The notes under the pieces: model-generated | The model's database searches: none | Told to the model about the DNA's origin: nothing | What the model saw: the letters and a program-made list of their open reading frames with translations, nothing else | Translations under genes and position numbers: made by a program | Assembly (NCBI RefSeq): GCF_021531375.1 | Contig: NZ_JADYTU010000002.1 | Location: 1 to 64,000 of the forward strand | Reading direction: 5' to 3' | DNA length: 64,000 nucleotides | Origin: Pseudoflavonifractor phocaeensis | GTDB lineage: Bacteria > Bacillota > Clostridia > Oscillospirales > Oscillospiraceae | Shown here: one piece after another, positions 16,029 through 23,637 of the stretch | How positions within the stretch are numbered: the stretch's first letter is position 1 | Layout of the letters: every line of letters starts with the position of its first letter

Positions 16029-16552
16029 AAAAGCGGTGGATGTTTCTGGCCCTGGCCCTGTTGGTGCTGGCGGGAATAGCCGGGTGCGGCAGGAGCGGGG
16101 ACGGCGAAAACGGGGAGTATGTCCTCTATTTTCTGGCCAGCAGTGTGGAAAAGCACGGGCCTGCCCTGAAAACAGAACCTTACGCCGGCGAGGAGCAGGC
16201 GGAACCCACACCGGCGGAACTGGTCCAGGCTCTCCTGGCAGGTCCTGCCGCCCAAGACCTGCGTTCTCCTTTTCCCAGAGGGGTCACCATGCAGGACTGC
16301 AGCTTTGATCCGGAGCAGCCTGGCAGAGTGGAGGTCACCCTGTCTGAGCGCTACGGAGAGCTGACCGATATTTCTCTGACCCTGGCCGACTACTGTATCG
16401 TTCTGACGTTGTCTCAGATCGAGGGAGTCGAGTCTGTGGAGATCATTTCCGGCGGACACGCCGCCCACTACCGCAGCCATCAGGTTTTGACGGCGGAGGA
16501 GGCGCTGTTGACCGACTACCTGGCGGACGGGACGCAGGAGGAGACCGGATGA
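16025..16552 (+). CDS. GerMN-domain lipoprotein
   Basis: This 175-residue protein has a lipoprotein signal (LAGIAGC) and one GerMN domain from about residue 55: ELVQALLAGP, PRGVTMQDC, GRVEVTLSE, and LADYCIVLTLSQIEGVESVE. GerMN domains occur in the GerM spore-germination protein and in LpqB, a lipoprotein cooperating with the MtrAB two-component system of actinobacteria. Here the start overlaps the histidine kinase stop (ATGA). That is the same kinase-lipoprotein arrangement, so it may modulate the kinase at the membrane surface. That role is inference. Confidence 0.85.
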   Translation: MKKRWMFLALALLVLAGIAGCGRSGDGENGEYVLYFLASSVEKHGPALKTEPYAGEEQAEPTPAELVQALLAGPAAQDLRSPFPRGVTMQDCSFDPEQPGRVEVTLSERYGELTDISLTLADYCIVLTLSQIEGVESVEIISGGHAAHYRSHQVLTAEEALLTDYLADGTQEETG

Positions 16553-16696
16553 TCCGGACAGTGGGGAAGGGGAGAACGGAGCGGCGGCCATGGCACAAAA
16601 ACTGGGCCGCGCCCCAGTTTGAACCAAGAATCATATTGACAAATGAGCTTTACACCAGTAAGCTAAATTACACGCTAATAGAAAGAAGGAGTCCTC

Positions 16697-17980
16697 ATGA
16701 GCGATTACAAGATCAATACCAAATGCGTCCAGGGCGGCTATACCCCCGGCAACGGAGAGCCCCGCCAGATTCCCATCATCCAGTCCACCACCTTCAAGTA
16801 CGCCACCAGCGAGGATATGGGCAAGCTGTTTGACCTGGAGGCCGATGGTTACTTCTATACCCGGCTCCAAAACCCCACCAACGACTATGTGGCGGCCAAG
16901 ATCTGCGACCTTGAGGGCGGTACCGCCGCCATGCTCACCTCCTCCGGTCAGGCGGCCAACTTCTACGCTGTCTTCAATATCGCCAACTGCGGAGACCATG
17001 TGGTGGCCTCCTCCACCATTTATGGCGGCACTTATAACCTGTTCCATGTGACCATGCGGAAGATGGGTATTGAGTTCACCTTCGTGGAGCCCGACTGTAC
17101 TGACGAGGAGCTGGAGGCTGCCTTCCGCCCCAATACCAAGGCTGTCTTTGGCGAGACCATCGCCAACCCCGCCCTCACCGTCTTTGATATCGAGCGCTTC
17201 GCCAAGGCCGCCCACGCCCACGGCGTGCCCCTGATCATCGACAACACCTTTGCCACGCCCGTCAATTGCCGTCCCTTCGAGTGGGGCTGCGACATCGTCA
17301 CCCACTCCACCACCAAGTATATGGACGGCCACGGTGCCGGGGTGGGCGGCTGCATCGTGGACAGCGGCAAGTTTGACTGGATGGCTCACGCTGATAAATT
17401 CCCCGGCCTGTGCACCCCCGACGACAGCTACCACGGCATCACTTATGCAGAAAAGTTTGGCCAGGCTGGCGCTTTTATTACCAAGTGTACCGCCCAGCTG
17501 ATGCGGGACTTTGGCTCCATCCAGTCCCCCCAGAACGCTTTCCTGCTGAATCTGGGTCTGGAGAGTCTTCACGTCCGGATGGCCCGCCACTGCGAGAACG
17601 GTCTGGCTGTGGCCAAGTTCCTGAAGGACCACCCCAAGGTCAGCTTTGTCACCTATCCCGGTCTGGAGGGGGACAAGTACTATGACCTGGCCCAAAAGTA
17701 CATGCCCAACGGCACCTGCGGCGTGGTGTCCTTCGGGGTCAAGGGCGGGCGCAAGGCCGCTGAGACCTTCATGAAGCACCTGAAACTGGCCGCCATCGAG
17801 ACCCATGTGGCCGATGCCCGGACCTGCTGCCTCCACCCCGCTTCCGCCACCCACCGGCAGATGAACGATGCGGAACTGGTGGCCGCCGGCATTACTCCCG
17901 ACCTGGTGCGTATGTCCTGCGGTATTGAGGACGCCGCTGATCTCATCGCGGATATCGAGCAGGCTCTGGCCCAGGTGTAA
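16697..17980 (+). CDS. O-acetylhomoserine sulfhydrylase (Cys/Met metabolism PLP enzyme)
   Basis: This 427-residue protein belongs to the cystathionine gamma-synthase-like PLP family. Visible features are YTRLQNPTNDYV, the phosphate-binding SSGQAANFY, DNTFATP, and the PLP lysine in HSTTKYMDGHG (Lys207). Its length and the long insertion after GGxI (FDWMAHADKFPGLCTPDDSY) favour the MetY type, which makes homocysteine from O-acetylhomoserine and sulfide, over the shorter cystathionine synthases. GAAGGAG precedes the ATG. A TTGACA lies at 16636-16641 but the -10 is unclear; no SAM riboswitch is seen. Confidence 0.9.
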   Translation: MSDYKINTKCVQGGYTPGNGEPRQIPIIQSTTFKYATSEDMGKLFDLEADGYFYTRLQNPTNDYVAAKICDLEGGTAAMLTSSGQAANFYAVFNIANCGDHVVASSTIYGGTYNLFHVTMRKMGIEFTFVEPDCTDEELEAAFRPNTKAVFGETIANPALTVFDIERFAKAAHAHGVPLIIDNTFATPVNCRPFEWGCDIVTHSTTKYMDGHGAGVGGCIVDSGKFDWMAHADKFPGLCTPDDSYHGITYAEKFGQAGAFITKCTAQLMRDFGSIQSPQNAFLLNLGLESLHVRMARHCENGLAVAKFLKDHPKVSFVTYPGLEGDKYYDLAQKYMPNGTCGVVSFGVKGGRKAAETFMKHLKLAAIETHVADARTCCLHPASATHRQMNDAELVAAGITPDLVRMSCGIEDAADLIADIEQALAQV

Positions 17981-17992
17981 CAAAAGAAAAGA

Positions 17993-18028
17993 AGGGAGCG
18001 GACGGCCTAGAAGGGCCGTCCGCTCCCT
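17993..18028 (+). terminator. G+C-rich intercistronic hairpin
   Basis: AGGGAGCGGACGGCC pairs with GGCCGTCCGCTCCCT around TAGAAGG. There is no T run; it sits between metY and the DUF3783 gene and may be a partial terminator or processing hairpin. Confidence 0.6.
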
Positions 18029-18046
18029 GAAGAAAGGACGAAAACC

Positions 18047-18424
18047 ATGAAATCAGGCACCATACTGATGTATAATTGTTCCGGCCCGGAGTTTTCCAAG
18101 CTGCGCCAGATCTTTGCCATGCTGCGCCTGAGAATGCGCCCCGTGGGACCCGATCGTTACCATGTCTCTCTGGCCGAACTGGCCGAGGGGAAGGGCGAGG
18201 CTTCCGCTGAGGCTGGCGAGGCCATTCCCGAGGCTATGCTGGTCTTCTGCGGCCTGGGCGATGCCCTTCTTCATCAGGTGCTGGAGGTCATCCGTGTGGC
18301 CAAGCTGCCTCCCATTCCCTTAAAGGCGGTCATGACCGAGACCAACCGGGAGTGGGATACCCATCAGCTCTATGAGGAGCTGCTGAAGGAACGAGAGGCC
18401 ATCGCAGCCCAACAAAAAGCTTAG
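18047..18424 (+). CDS. DUF3783-family protein
   Basis: This 125-residue soluble protein begins SGTILMYNCSGPEFSKL and contains MLVFCGLGDALLHQVLEVIR and LPPIPLKAVMTETNREWDTH. This is the pattern of DUF3783, a widespread small protein of anaerobic Firmicutes with no known function. It resembles CoA-transferase or nucleotide-binding fragments only loosely. GAAAGGACG lies before the ATG. It follows metY across a hairpin, so partial co-transcription is possible. Confidence 0.75.
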   Translation: MKSGTILMYNCSGPEFSKLRQIFAMLRLRMRPVGPDRYHVSLAELAEGKGEASAEAGEAIPEAMLVFCGLGDALLHQVLEVIRVAKLPPIPLKAVMTETNREWDTHQLYEELLKEREAIAAQQKA

Positions 18425-18451
18425 GAATAAGGGCGGATTGCAAAAATCCCG

Positions 18452-18480
18452 TTGACAAATCCCGGCAGGGACAGTATAAT
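18452..18480 (+). promoter_or_regulatory. Consensus promoter of tRNA-Leu
   Basis: TTGACA (18452-18457) and TATAAT (18475-18480) have a 17-bp spacer, a perfect sigma-A promoter 30 bases before the tRNA. Confidence 0.9.
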
Positions 18481-18509
18481 AATCTAGCGGTTTGAAAAAA
18501 CCGCGCTTT

Positions 18510-18596
18510 GCGGCTGTGCTGGAATTGGTAGACTGGCAAGCTTGAGGTGCTTGTGTCCGGATGGGCGTACGGGTTCGACTCCCGTCAGCCGCACCA
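18510..18596 (+). tRNA. tRNA-Leu(GAG)
   Basis: The acceptor GCGGCTG pairs with CAGCCGC. The anticodon stem CAAGC/GCTTG encloses loop TTGAGGT with anticodon GAG at 18544-18546. A long class-II variable arm and a GGTTCGACTCC T-arm follow, and CCA is encoded. Its 3' side borders the palindrome array and an integrase relic, so it probably served as an integration site. Confidence 0.95.
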
Positions 18597-18600
18597 CCGA

Positions 18601-18646
18601 AAAAATCCCGAAACCCCTGTATTTGCAAGGGTTCCGGGATTTTTCT
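18601..18646 (+). terminator. Terminator after tRNA-Leu
   Basis: AAAATCCCGAAACCCCTG pairs with CAAGGGTTCCGGGATTTT (imperfect), followed by TTCTTTTT. Confidence 0.8.
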
Positions 18647-18715
18647 TTTTGCACCAAAGGGCAGTTTGGCCGTTACTTGGCCGTTAGGGTCTGAAAAACG
18701 GGCATTTTAGCCGTC

Positions 18716-18987
18716 AAATCCGTCAGCGCTGACGGATTTTGGAGGGCGATTCGAGGGGATGAAAACGGCCAGCGCTGACCGTTTTGAAGGGCCTGTGTGT
18801 TCCTGATCCAAATCCGAAAGCGCTTTCGGATTTACTGGGGAGCTGGGGAGATCCGTCAACGTTGACGGATTTGAGCCACGGAGGATCTCTTTTCCCAAAT
18901 TACCATACGTGTGGTAATTTGAACCGCTCCAAATGCGCAGACGTCTGCGGATTTGCCGGATTTGGGCGGTGTCCGAATTGGACACAA
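18716..18987. repeat. Array of six 24-bp palindromes plus one shorter
   Basis: Each unit is a 24-bp inverted repeat. The left arms are AAATCCGTCAGC (18716), AAAACGGCCAGC (18762), AAATCCGAAAGC (18810), AGATCCGTCAAC (18849), AAATTACCATAC (18897) and AAATGCGCAGAC (18931). The right arms mirror them exactly or with one or two mismatches. The centre is always GC|GC or AC|GT. Starts are 34-48 bp apart. A seventh, GTGTCC-GAATT-GGACAC, lies at about 18969-18985. The outer AAATCCG/CGGATTT is largely constant while the inner six bases vary. No coding frame explains it, and there are no T runs, so these are not terminators. Confidence 0.85.
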
Positions 18988-18991
18988 AAGA

Positions 18992-19031
18992 GGAGCGGGA
19001 CAGCTGCCGTTCTGCACGGCGGTCCCGCTCC
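18992..19031. repeat. Nested hairpin GGAGCGGGAC...GTCCCGCTCC
   Basis: GGAGCGGGAC (18992-19001) pairs with GTCCCGCTCC (19022-19031) around an inner GCCGT/ACGGC stem. The same stem sequence recurs at 19402-19430. Confidence 0.75.
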
Positions 19032-19055
19032 AAGGTGTTTTATATGGGTGCTGGC

Positions 19056-19394
19056 TCATGCGCTGCCACTCGCCTTCTTAGTGCTGCCCAGGGCCAGAGC
19101 CTCGGCCACGGCCTCCCCGGCACGGGCCTGTGCCTCTGCGAAGGTGTGGGCGTAGATATTGAGGGTGGTGGTCACCTGGGAGTGTCCCAGGGAGGCGGAG
19201 ACGGTGCGCACGTCTGCGCCGCTGTTGATGAGCAGCGAGGCGTTCAGGTGTCGGAAGTGGTGGACGCCCAGAAAGCGCTGTCCGGTCTCCTGGCAGATGA
19301 TTGAGTGTATCGGTCCGGCTCCTCTGGAGGCTTGGGACCCCAATGATGTGGGAAATCCGGTCTCCAGGGTGAAATAACAGAGTCAGAGGCAGTT
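19056..19394 (-). pseudogene. Tyrosine integrase C-terminal relic
   Basis: The leftward frame encodes the end of a phage-type integrase: FLGVHHFRHLNASLLINSGA with the H-x-x-R box, then VRTVSASLGHSQVTTTLNIY with the second His and the nucleophile Tyr, and a helical tail. The N-terminal arm, core-binding domain and first catalytic Arg are missing. The frame is closed by a stop just upstream of about 19394, and no ribosome-binding site or proper start is visible. It is probably the remnant of the enzyme that integrated this element at tRNA-Leu. Confidence 0.8.
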
Positions 19395-19401
19395 ACATGA
19401 C

Positions 19402-19430
19402 GGAGCGGGACAGGCCTTCTGTCCCGCTCC
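19402..19430. repeat. Hairpin upstream of the first HUH-like gene
   Basis: GGAGCGGGACAG pairs with CTGTCCCGCTCC around GCCTT, a near-perfect 12-bp stem 20 bases before the 19450 start. The outer ten bases match the hairpin at 18992-19031, and a weaker GGGAGCAGCTGTTCCCGCTCC lies at about 20467-20487 before the second HUH gene. Confidence 0.75.
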
Positions 19431-19449
19431 AGACAGCAAGGAGGACCAC

Positions 19450-19953
19450 ATGGGGCAGCGAGGTACCAACACTCCGCCTGTGCAGCGGCGGGCTAATTTC
19501 AGAAACTCCAGGGAGAAGCTGGAGGGGCTGCTTGCGGCCAATTTCCGGGAAGGGGCCCAGCTGGTGACGCTTACCTACGGAGAAGGCACAAAGGCTCCCT
19601 CCCGGAAGCTGGCGGACCTCCAGGTCCGGGACTGGCTGCGGGCCGTACGGGATAAGCAAGGCCAGCGGCTGCGCTACATCCGGGCCACAGGCTGGGAGAA
19701 CGGCGGGGACGGCTGCCCGGTCCACAGGGTCGTTGTGGCCCTCCACGCGGCCTCTGTGGCCTCGCTGGCGGGCCTGTGGGAGCATGGTCCTGTAACGGTG
19801 GAGGCGGTACATGGCGAGGCTATGAAAGCCCTTGCGGCCCTCCTCATGCGCCCGGCGCTGGAGGCGGAGCGGGACCCGGTGCCATGCGGTCGTATGTGGT
19901 CCCCATCGGCCGGGCTGATCCGCCCGGAACAGAAAGGAGAAAAAGCAGTATGA
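19450..19953 (+). CDS. Degenerate HUH/replication-like protein (paralogue)
   Basis: The 167-residue product shares with the downstream Rep-like protein (20539) the segment LEGLLAANFREGAQLVTLTY (compare LEMLLAANFVGKDLFVTLTY). A helical VRDWLRAVRDKQGQ region follows. At the place of the HUH motif it has CPVHRVVVAL, with only one His, and the Tyr-x-x-Lys motif is not recognisable, so it is probably catalytically dead. The start ATG has CAAGGAGG upstream. Its stop overlaps the next start as ATGA. It may be a regulator or partner of the active copy; that is inference. Confidence 0.65.
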   Translation: MGQRGTNTPPVQRRANFRNSREKLEGLLAANFREGAQLVTLTYGEGTKAPSRKLADLQVRDWLRAVRDKQGQRLRYIRATGWENGGDGCPVHRVVVALHAASVASLAGLWEHGPVTVEAVHGEAMKALAALLMRPALEAERDPVPCGRMWSPSAGLIRPEQKGEKAV

Positions 19954-20330
19954 ACTATCTGACGAATACAGAGGATGAGTATCGGGCGGGCGTCAAGTAT
20001 TTTAAGCAGCTGAGCCAACTGGCCCTGAAGGAGCCGGAGCGGAGTATGTCGGCCCTTGCCCTGGAGGCTCTGCGGTACGCAGCAGTGCGGATGGAGAATC
20101 CGCCCCTGACTCTGAACCACCTGAAACAGATGCACGGCCAGCCGGTCTATTGCAGCAGCTGGACAGGCGGACCGACTGGGGGCGGCATCATCGACGCCAA
20201 CAAGGAGCAGGTGATCCTGTTGGACCACGATGGAGTGTGGCGGGATACCTGGTTCTGGAACAGCACCGGGAAATATTACAGGTTCCCCTTGAACGGGGTG
20301 GACCTGCTGGGGCCGGACGGCCCGGATTGA
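19950..20330 (+). CDS. 126-residue element protein, unknown function
   Basis: The product starts MNYLTNTEDEYRAGVKYFKQ and has a helical first half (SMSALALEALRYAAVRM). A beta-rich second half follows (GQPVYCSSWTGGPTGGGIID, WRDTWFWNSTGKYYRFP), reminiscent of small SH3-like phage proteins. AAAGGAG lies just upstream and the ATG overlaps the previous stop (ATGA), so the two are translationally coupled. It is conserved in position between the two HUH-like genes of the element. No family name is known to me. Confidence 0.7.
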   Translation: MNYLTNTEDEYRAGVKYFKQLSQLALKEPERSMSALALEALRYAAVRMENPPLTLNHLKQMHGQPVYCSSWTGGPTGGGIIDANKEQVILLDHDGVWRDTWFWNSTGKYYRFPLNGVDLLGPDGPD

Positions 20331-20538
20331 CAAAACATGCCAGAGCCTTGAGGGCCAGTGCAGGATACAAAAGCCGGGGAGGGCCCGGCCCTTCACTGAC
20401 GGCAAGTGCATACATGTGCCAGCGCCTGAGCCTTTGCGCCTGAGCCAGAGCCAACGGTGAACGAGTGGGAGCAGCTGTTCCCGCTCCATGGGGAGCCGTT
20501 GCCCTGGCTCTTATTTTATCCACAGGAGGCGCTGGCAC

Positions 20539-21300
20539 ATGGCAAAGCGAAAAAAGACCATCACGGCGGGGTGCATCGTCAAGACCATCCTATACACGGC
20601 CCCGGAGCCCCGGGACGGGGCGAGGGCCAGGGCGGAGAAGTCCCGCATGACCACAGCGGCCCAGAAGGCCATGAACGACAAAACCGCCCGTGGGCGGCTG
20701 GAAATGCTGCTGGCGGCCAACTTTGTGGGAAAGGACCTGTTTGTCACCCTGACCTACCGGGACGCCGATCTCCCGGCAAAGCGGGCCGGGGCGGTGAAGA
20801 ACGTGCGCAAGTTCCTGCGGCAGCTTCGGGAGCACAGGAAGGCCAGGGGGCAAGAGCTGAAATATGTCTACACCACGGAGGAGAAGCACGGGGAGGCCCG
20901 GTTACACCACCACCTGGTGATCAACGCCACGGAGCGGGATATTGAGACCATCCGCAGCCTGTGGCCCTACGGGGACATTATAGACCTGGAATACGTGCGG
21001 GACCGGGACTATGAGACCCTGGCCCTGTACCTGACGAAAGAGAGCGTGGAGGGCCGTCCGGTGGGCGCTCAGATGTGGACCAGGAGTAAGAACCTGGGGG
21101 AGCCGAAGGTGGAGACCTGTTTCGCACCGGATGATACGGCCCTTGCCGCCCCCATCGGCTGTCACATACTGGAGCGGGAGGAGAAGGTCACGGAGTACGG
21201 CAGTTACAGCTATATCAAATACCGGGTGCCTCATTATCTGCGGGGCTTGACTAAAAACGGTCAGGCCCTTTTTTCGTGCCATCAAATAAGAGGGAGGTGA
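20539..21300 (+). CDS. Rolling-circle replication-type (HUH) Rep protein
   Basis: This 253-residue protein has the three motifs of small phage/plasmid Rep proteins: LFVTLTYRD (motif I), LHHHLVIN (the HUH metal-binding pair) near residue 130, and LALYLTKES with the putative nucleophile Tyr and Lys near 170. ATG 20539 is preceded by CAGGAGG; the longer frame is excluded. Such proteins nick one DNA strand at an origin hairpin to start rolling-circle replication or transfer. The related degenerate paralogue lies 590 bases upstream, and G+C-rich hairpins precede both genes. No origin nick site can be named from sequence alone. Confidence 0.8.
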   Translation: MAKRKKTITAGCIVKTILYTAPEPRDGARARAEKSRMTTAAQKAMNDKTARGRLEMLLAANFVGKDLFVTLTYRDADLPAKRAGAVKNVRKFLRQLREHRKARGQELKYVYTTEEKHGEARLHHHLVINATERDIETIRSLWPYGDIIDLEYVRDRDYETLALYLTKESVEGRPVGAQMWTRSKNLGEPKVETCFAPDDTALAAPIGCHILEREEKVTEYGSYSYIKYRVPHYLRGLTKNGQALFSCHQIRGR

Positions 21301-21509
21301 TACGAAAGACCAAGGAAACATCGAAAAAGTGTGACTGGTGTATCCTTTTGTACCCTGAACATGGAGCGGACATGGAAATTCATGGGAGATGAATGTCGAG
21401 TATTTTTTGAGACTTGTCTGGACAGGATAAATCAGAAAACGGAGGCGTTGCACCTCTTCCGGCAGCTTGCAGCCATATATCCTTACAAGGAGTACAGGAG
21501 TGTTGCGTT
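21301..21509 (+). other. Short intergenic stretch
   Basis: Open frames cross it, but none has a ribosome-binding site or recognisable domain. It separates the Rep gene from the small 21510 gene. Confidence 0.4.
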
Positions 21510-21665
21510 ATGTCCGCTTCTTGTTCCAGAAAACAGGCCTACCAGCAGGGGATGCTGGTTTACTTCAATCAGACATTGTTGGCAAAAGGGATCATCACCG
21601 ACCGGGAATACACAGCCATGAAGCTGAAGATCCGGGCACGGGACGGGGCTGTAACCACCAGATAG
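21510..21665 (+). CDS. 51-residue element protein
   Basis: The product starts MSASCSRKQAYQQGMLVYFN and contains LLAKGIITDREYTAMKLKIR. This is like the short SHOCT-type C-terminal helices found in many integrative elements of Firmicutes. ACAGGAG lies 7 bases upstream of the ATG. It is the last gene before the terminator 21681-21717. Function unknown. Confidence 0.6.
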   Translation: MSASCSRKQAYQQGMLVYFNQTLLAKGIITDREYTAMKLKIRARDGAVTTR

Positions 21666-21680
21666 CATTCCAAACAAGTC

Positions 21681-21717
21681 AAAAAACCGCCTGAACATGG
21701 TGTTCAGGCGGTTTTTT
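21681..21717 (+). terminator. Strong intrinsic terminator
   Basis: AAAAAACCGCCTGAACA is mirrored exactly by TGTTCAGGCGGTTTTTT with loop TGG. It closes the tRNA-Leu element on the right. Confidence 0.9.
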
Positions 21718-21897
21718 CGGATCAAAACTGGGAAGCGGGGTCCAACTGTTTTTCTCCTGGATGCAGGGGAGGAAAAATTCAGCTGTTTTGGAATTGCGGG
21801 TCTGCCTGTTGCAGGCGGGCTTGGGGAAAAGAAGGCGTGTCTTCCCAAAAGCACGGCGGGGATCGTTTTGGCCGCGGCCCAGGATAAAAGCATTACC

Positions 21898-22053
21898 TTA
21901 TTTTAGAAAAAGGATGGACTCCTGGTTGGTGGCGAAATACTCGCCGTATCGGTTCATATCAGGCAGAATCTGCATATAGTCGTGCTGAAACATCTCGTAC
22001 AGTTCGCGCAGATAGGGCCAGCGTTCATCGTGAAAATAACCGTTGCAGATACC
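21898..22053 (-). pseudogene. C-terminal remnant of an unidentified gene
   Basis: A leftward frame encodes NGYFHDERWPYLRELYEMFQ, continues HDYMQILPDMNRYGEYFATN and ends QESILFLK before TAA (21900-21898). It looks like a well-conserved soluble C-terminus. It has no start: the XRE gene's stop codon and a new base composition abut it. The rest of the parent gene is not seen. It was probably part of the sulfatase/LacI locus to the right before insertion of the XRE pair. Confidence 0.45.
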
Positions 22054-22263
22054 TCATTTTTCTTCATCAACAAATTCAAACAAGTCCTCAACAGTCACAT
22101 GGAATACTTTTGCAATATCCATAGCTAATTTAAGGGACGGATTATATCTGCCATTTTCAAGGTGAACGATTGTTTCTCGTCTCGCACCAACAAGCTCTGC
22201 AAGTTCGCTTTGTTTATATCCTGCCTGCTCACGATATTCTTTAATTTTTGTAACAAGAGCCAT
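22054..22263 (-). CDS. XRE-family regulator of a membrane-protein pair
   Basis: This 69-residue protein is a single Cro/C1 helix-turn-helix (YKQSELAELVGARRETIVHLENGRYNPSLKL) with the usual DIAKVFHVTVEDLFEF end. One base separates it from the upstream membrane-protein gene, so the two are one operon. A+T-rich codon usage contrasts with both flanks. It most likely represses the pair through the TCGCA..TGCGA palindrome just downstream of the promoter's -10. Confidence 0.88.
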   Translation of the reverse strand: MALVTKIKEYREQAGYKQSELAELVGARRETIVHLENGRYNPSLKLAMDIAKVFHVTVEDLFEFVDEEK

Positions 22264-22264
22264 A

Positions 22265-22681
22265 TCATACCCCCTTGCTATCTATAATCACAAACATCAA
22301 TGTCCGAATGATAGATAAAATCAAAATAGACAAAACAATAATCCATCCAATCATTCCCATATTGATAGCATTAACATGACCAAGAATAGCACAGCCCCAA
22401 GCAACTACAACCATAACAGCAACAAAAATCTTCAAACAAAATGAGTCACACCGTTTCAAGTTTCGCTCTGCCATTTCATCAACACCTTCCTTTTTGTATT
22501 TCGTAATTCTCATTTGCTGAAATGCAAAAAAAGCAGCAAGGAAACAGCCAAGTACAAGCTGTAAAGTTGGATACCAGTCTTTCCAATCCGTTCTTGCCCA
22601 CATCCAGTAGTAAGATGCAAGAATGATTGCGTAGATTATTTTTGTTCCAACAATTTCTCTTAAAGATACTTTTTTATTCAT
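22265..22681 (-). CDS. Small four-helix membrane protein (DUF2178-like)
   Basis: This 138-residue protein has about four hydrophobic helices (near residues 13-28, 40-55, 83-103 and 108-132) and a charged cytoplasmic loop (RITKYKKEGVDEMAERNLKR). It resembles DUF2178-type membrane proteins usually encoded with a small XRE regulator; the family name is tentative. GAGGAAAG lies before the ATG. It is first in a two-gene leftward operon with the XRE gene. Function is unknown. Confidence 0.7.
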   Translation of the reverse strand: MNKKVSLREIVGTKIIYAIILASYYWMWARTDWKDWYPTLQLVLGCFLAAFFAFQQMRITKYKKEGVDEMAERNLKRCDSFCLKIFVAVMVVVAWGCAILGHVNAINMGMIGWIIVLSILILSIIRTLMFVIIDSKGV

Positions 22682-22706
22682 ATTTCTTTCCTCTGTGTTA
22701 TATATT

Positions 22707-22754
22707 TCGCACTTGCGATGTTATAAATATATCACTCCTATTTGCGTATGTCAA
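22707..22754 (-). promoter_or_regulatory. Promoter and operator of the membrane-protein/XRE pair
   Basis: On the minus strand TTGACA (22754-22749) and TATATT (22731-22726) have a 17-bp spacer. The palindrome TCGCACTTGCGA (22707-22718) lies just downstream of the -10, a natural repressor site. Confidence 0.75.
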
Positions 22755-22845
22755 TAGGGAAAGTGAAATATTTTTAACTTTCATTTTTCGGAATAGGGGC
22801 TGCCGTCAATCAAATTCTTGTGTGTGACTTTACCGCACATGAGCA

Positions 22846-23589
22846 TTGAAGCACGGTATGTACAAAGGAGACTGGGACAACGGCCGCTATGCGGACTACA
22901 TTGGCAGCTGCCATGCGCTGGATCAAAACGTTGGACGGCTGGTCGACACGCTGCGCCAAAAGGGCATCTATGATGACACTGTTATCATATACTGCAGCGA
23001 CCATGGCGATCACTTCCAGACTATGAACGGCGAGCATAAACGCCAGTGTTTTGATTCCTGTCTCCGCATCCCGCTCATCATTAAAGGAACTGACGATTTC
23101 AGAGGCGGTATCACGAAGACCGAGCCGGTCAGCCTGATCAACCTCCCGCCCACCATCCTGGAGATGGCCGGCGTCTCTGCTCCCGACACGTTCCAAGAAC
23201 CTCCGCTCCATCAGCTGATGCGCGGCGACGGCTGGGATAATTGTGTATTCTATCAGATCAGCGAAGCGGAACTGGCGCGCGGAATCCGTACCGAGCGCTG
23301 GAAGTACTGTGTGCACGCCCCCCATGTTCAGGAAGTGCTGGATATGGGAGCGAGGTTTGACACCAACCATTACCGCAACACGCTCAGAAAAGCGGTCCCT
23401 TACAGCGATGATTATGTGGACCAGTATCTGTTTGACACTTACAATGATCCCTACGAGCTGCATAATCTGATCGACGATCCGGACTACTATGAGATCCGCG
23501 AAACGCTCCGCGCCAAATTGACCGCGTATATTCAAAAAGCAGAGCACAGAAACGCCGTCATCCATCCGTATGGGCATGTATTTTCCTGA
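22846..23589 (+). pseudogene. Sulfatase, C-terminal half only
   Basis: The frame encodes the second half of an alkaline-phosphatase-superfamily sulfatase: CHALDQNVGRLVDTLRQKGI, DDTVIIYCSDHGDHF with metal ligands Asp-His, RIPLIIKG, and a C-terminal domain ending QYLFDTYNDPYELHNLIDDP. The N-terminal half with the Cys/Ser-x-Pro-x-Arg formylglycine site is absent. The frame is closed by a stop at 22840-22842, and only a TTG without a ribosome-binding site could start it. The break coincides with the right side of the membrane-protein/XRE pair. Confidence 0.85.
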
Positions 23590-23637
23590 CGGAGCTCTTT
23601 ACTTCTGGTTTCTGCAAATAGAGACGTTAAAAAATGA

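Noticed and set aside
16553-16696. SAM riboswitch or S-box before metY
   Set aside because: The leader is only about 60 bases after the TTGACA and lacks the S-box core motifs and a terminator.
18716-18987. Possible CRISPR array
   Set aside because: Units are palindromes that differ from each other, with irregular 10-24 bp gaps and no cas genes.
21697-21906. 69-codon open frame after the terminator
   Set aside because: Starts inside the terminator hairpin arm and has no ribosome-binding site.
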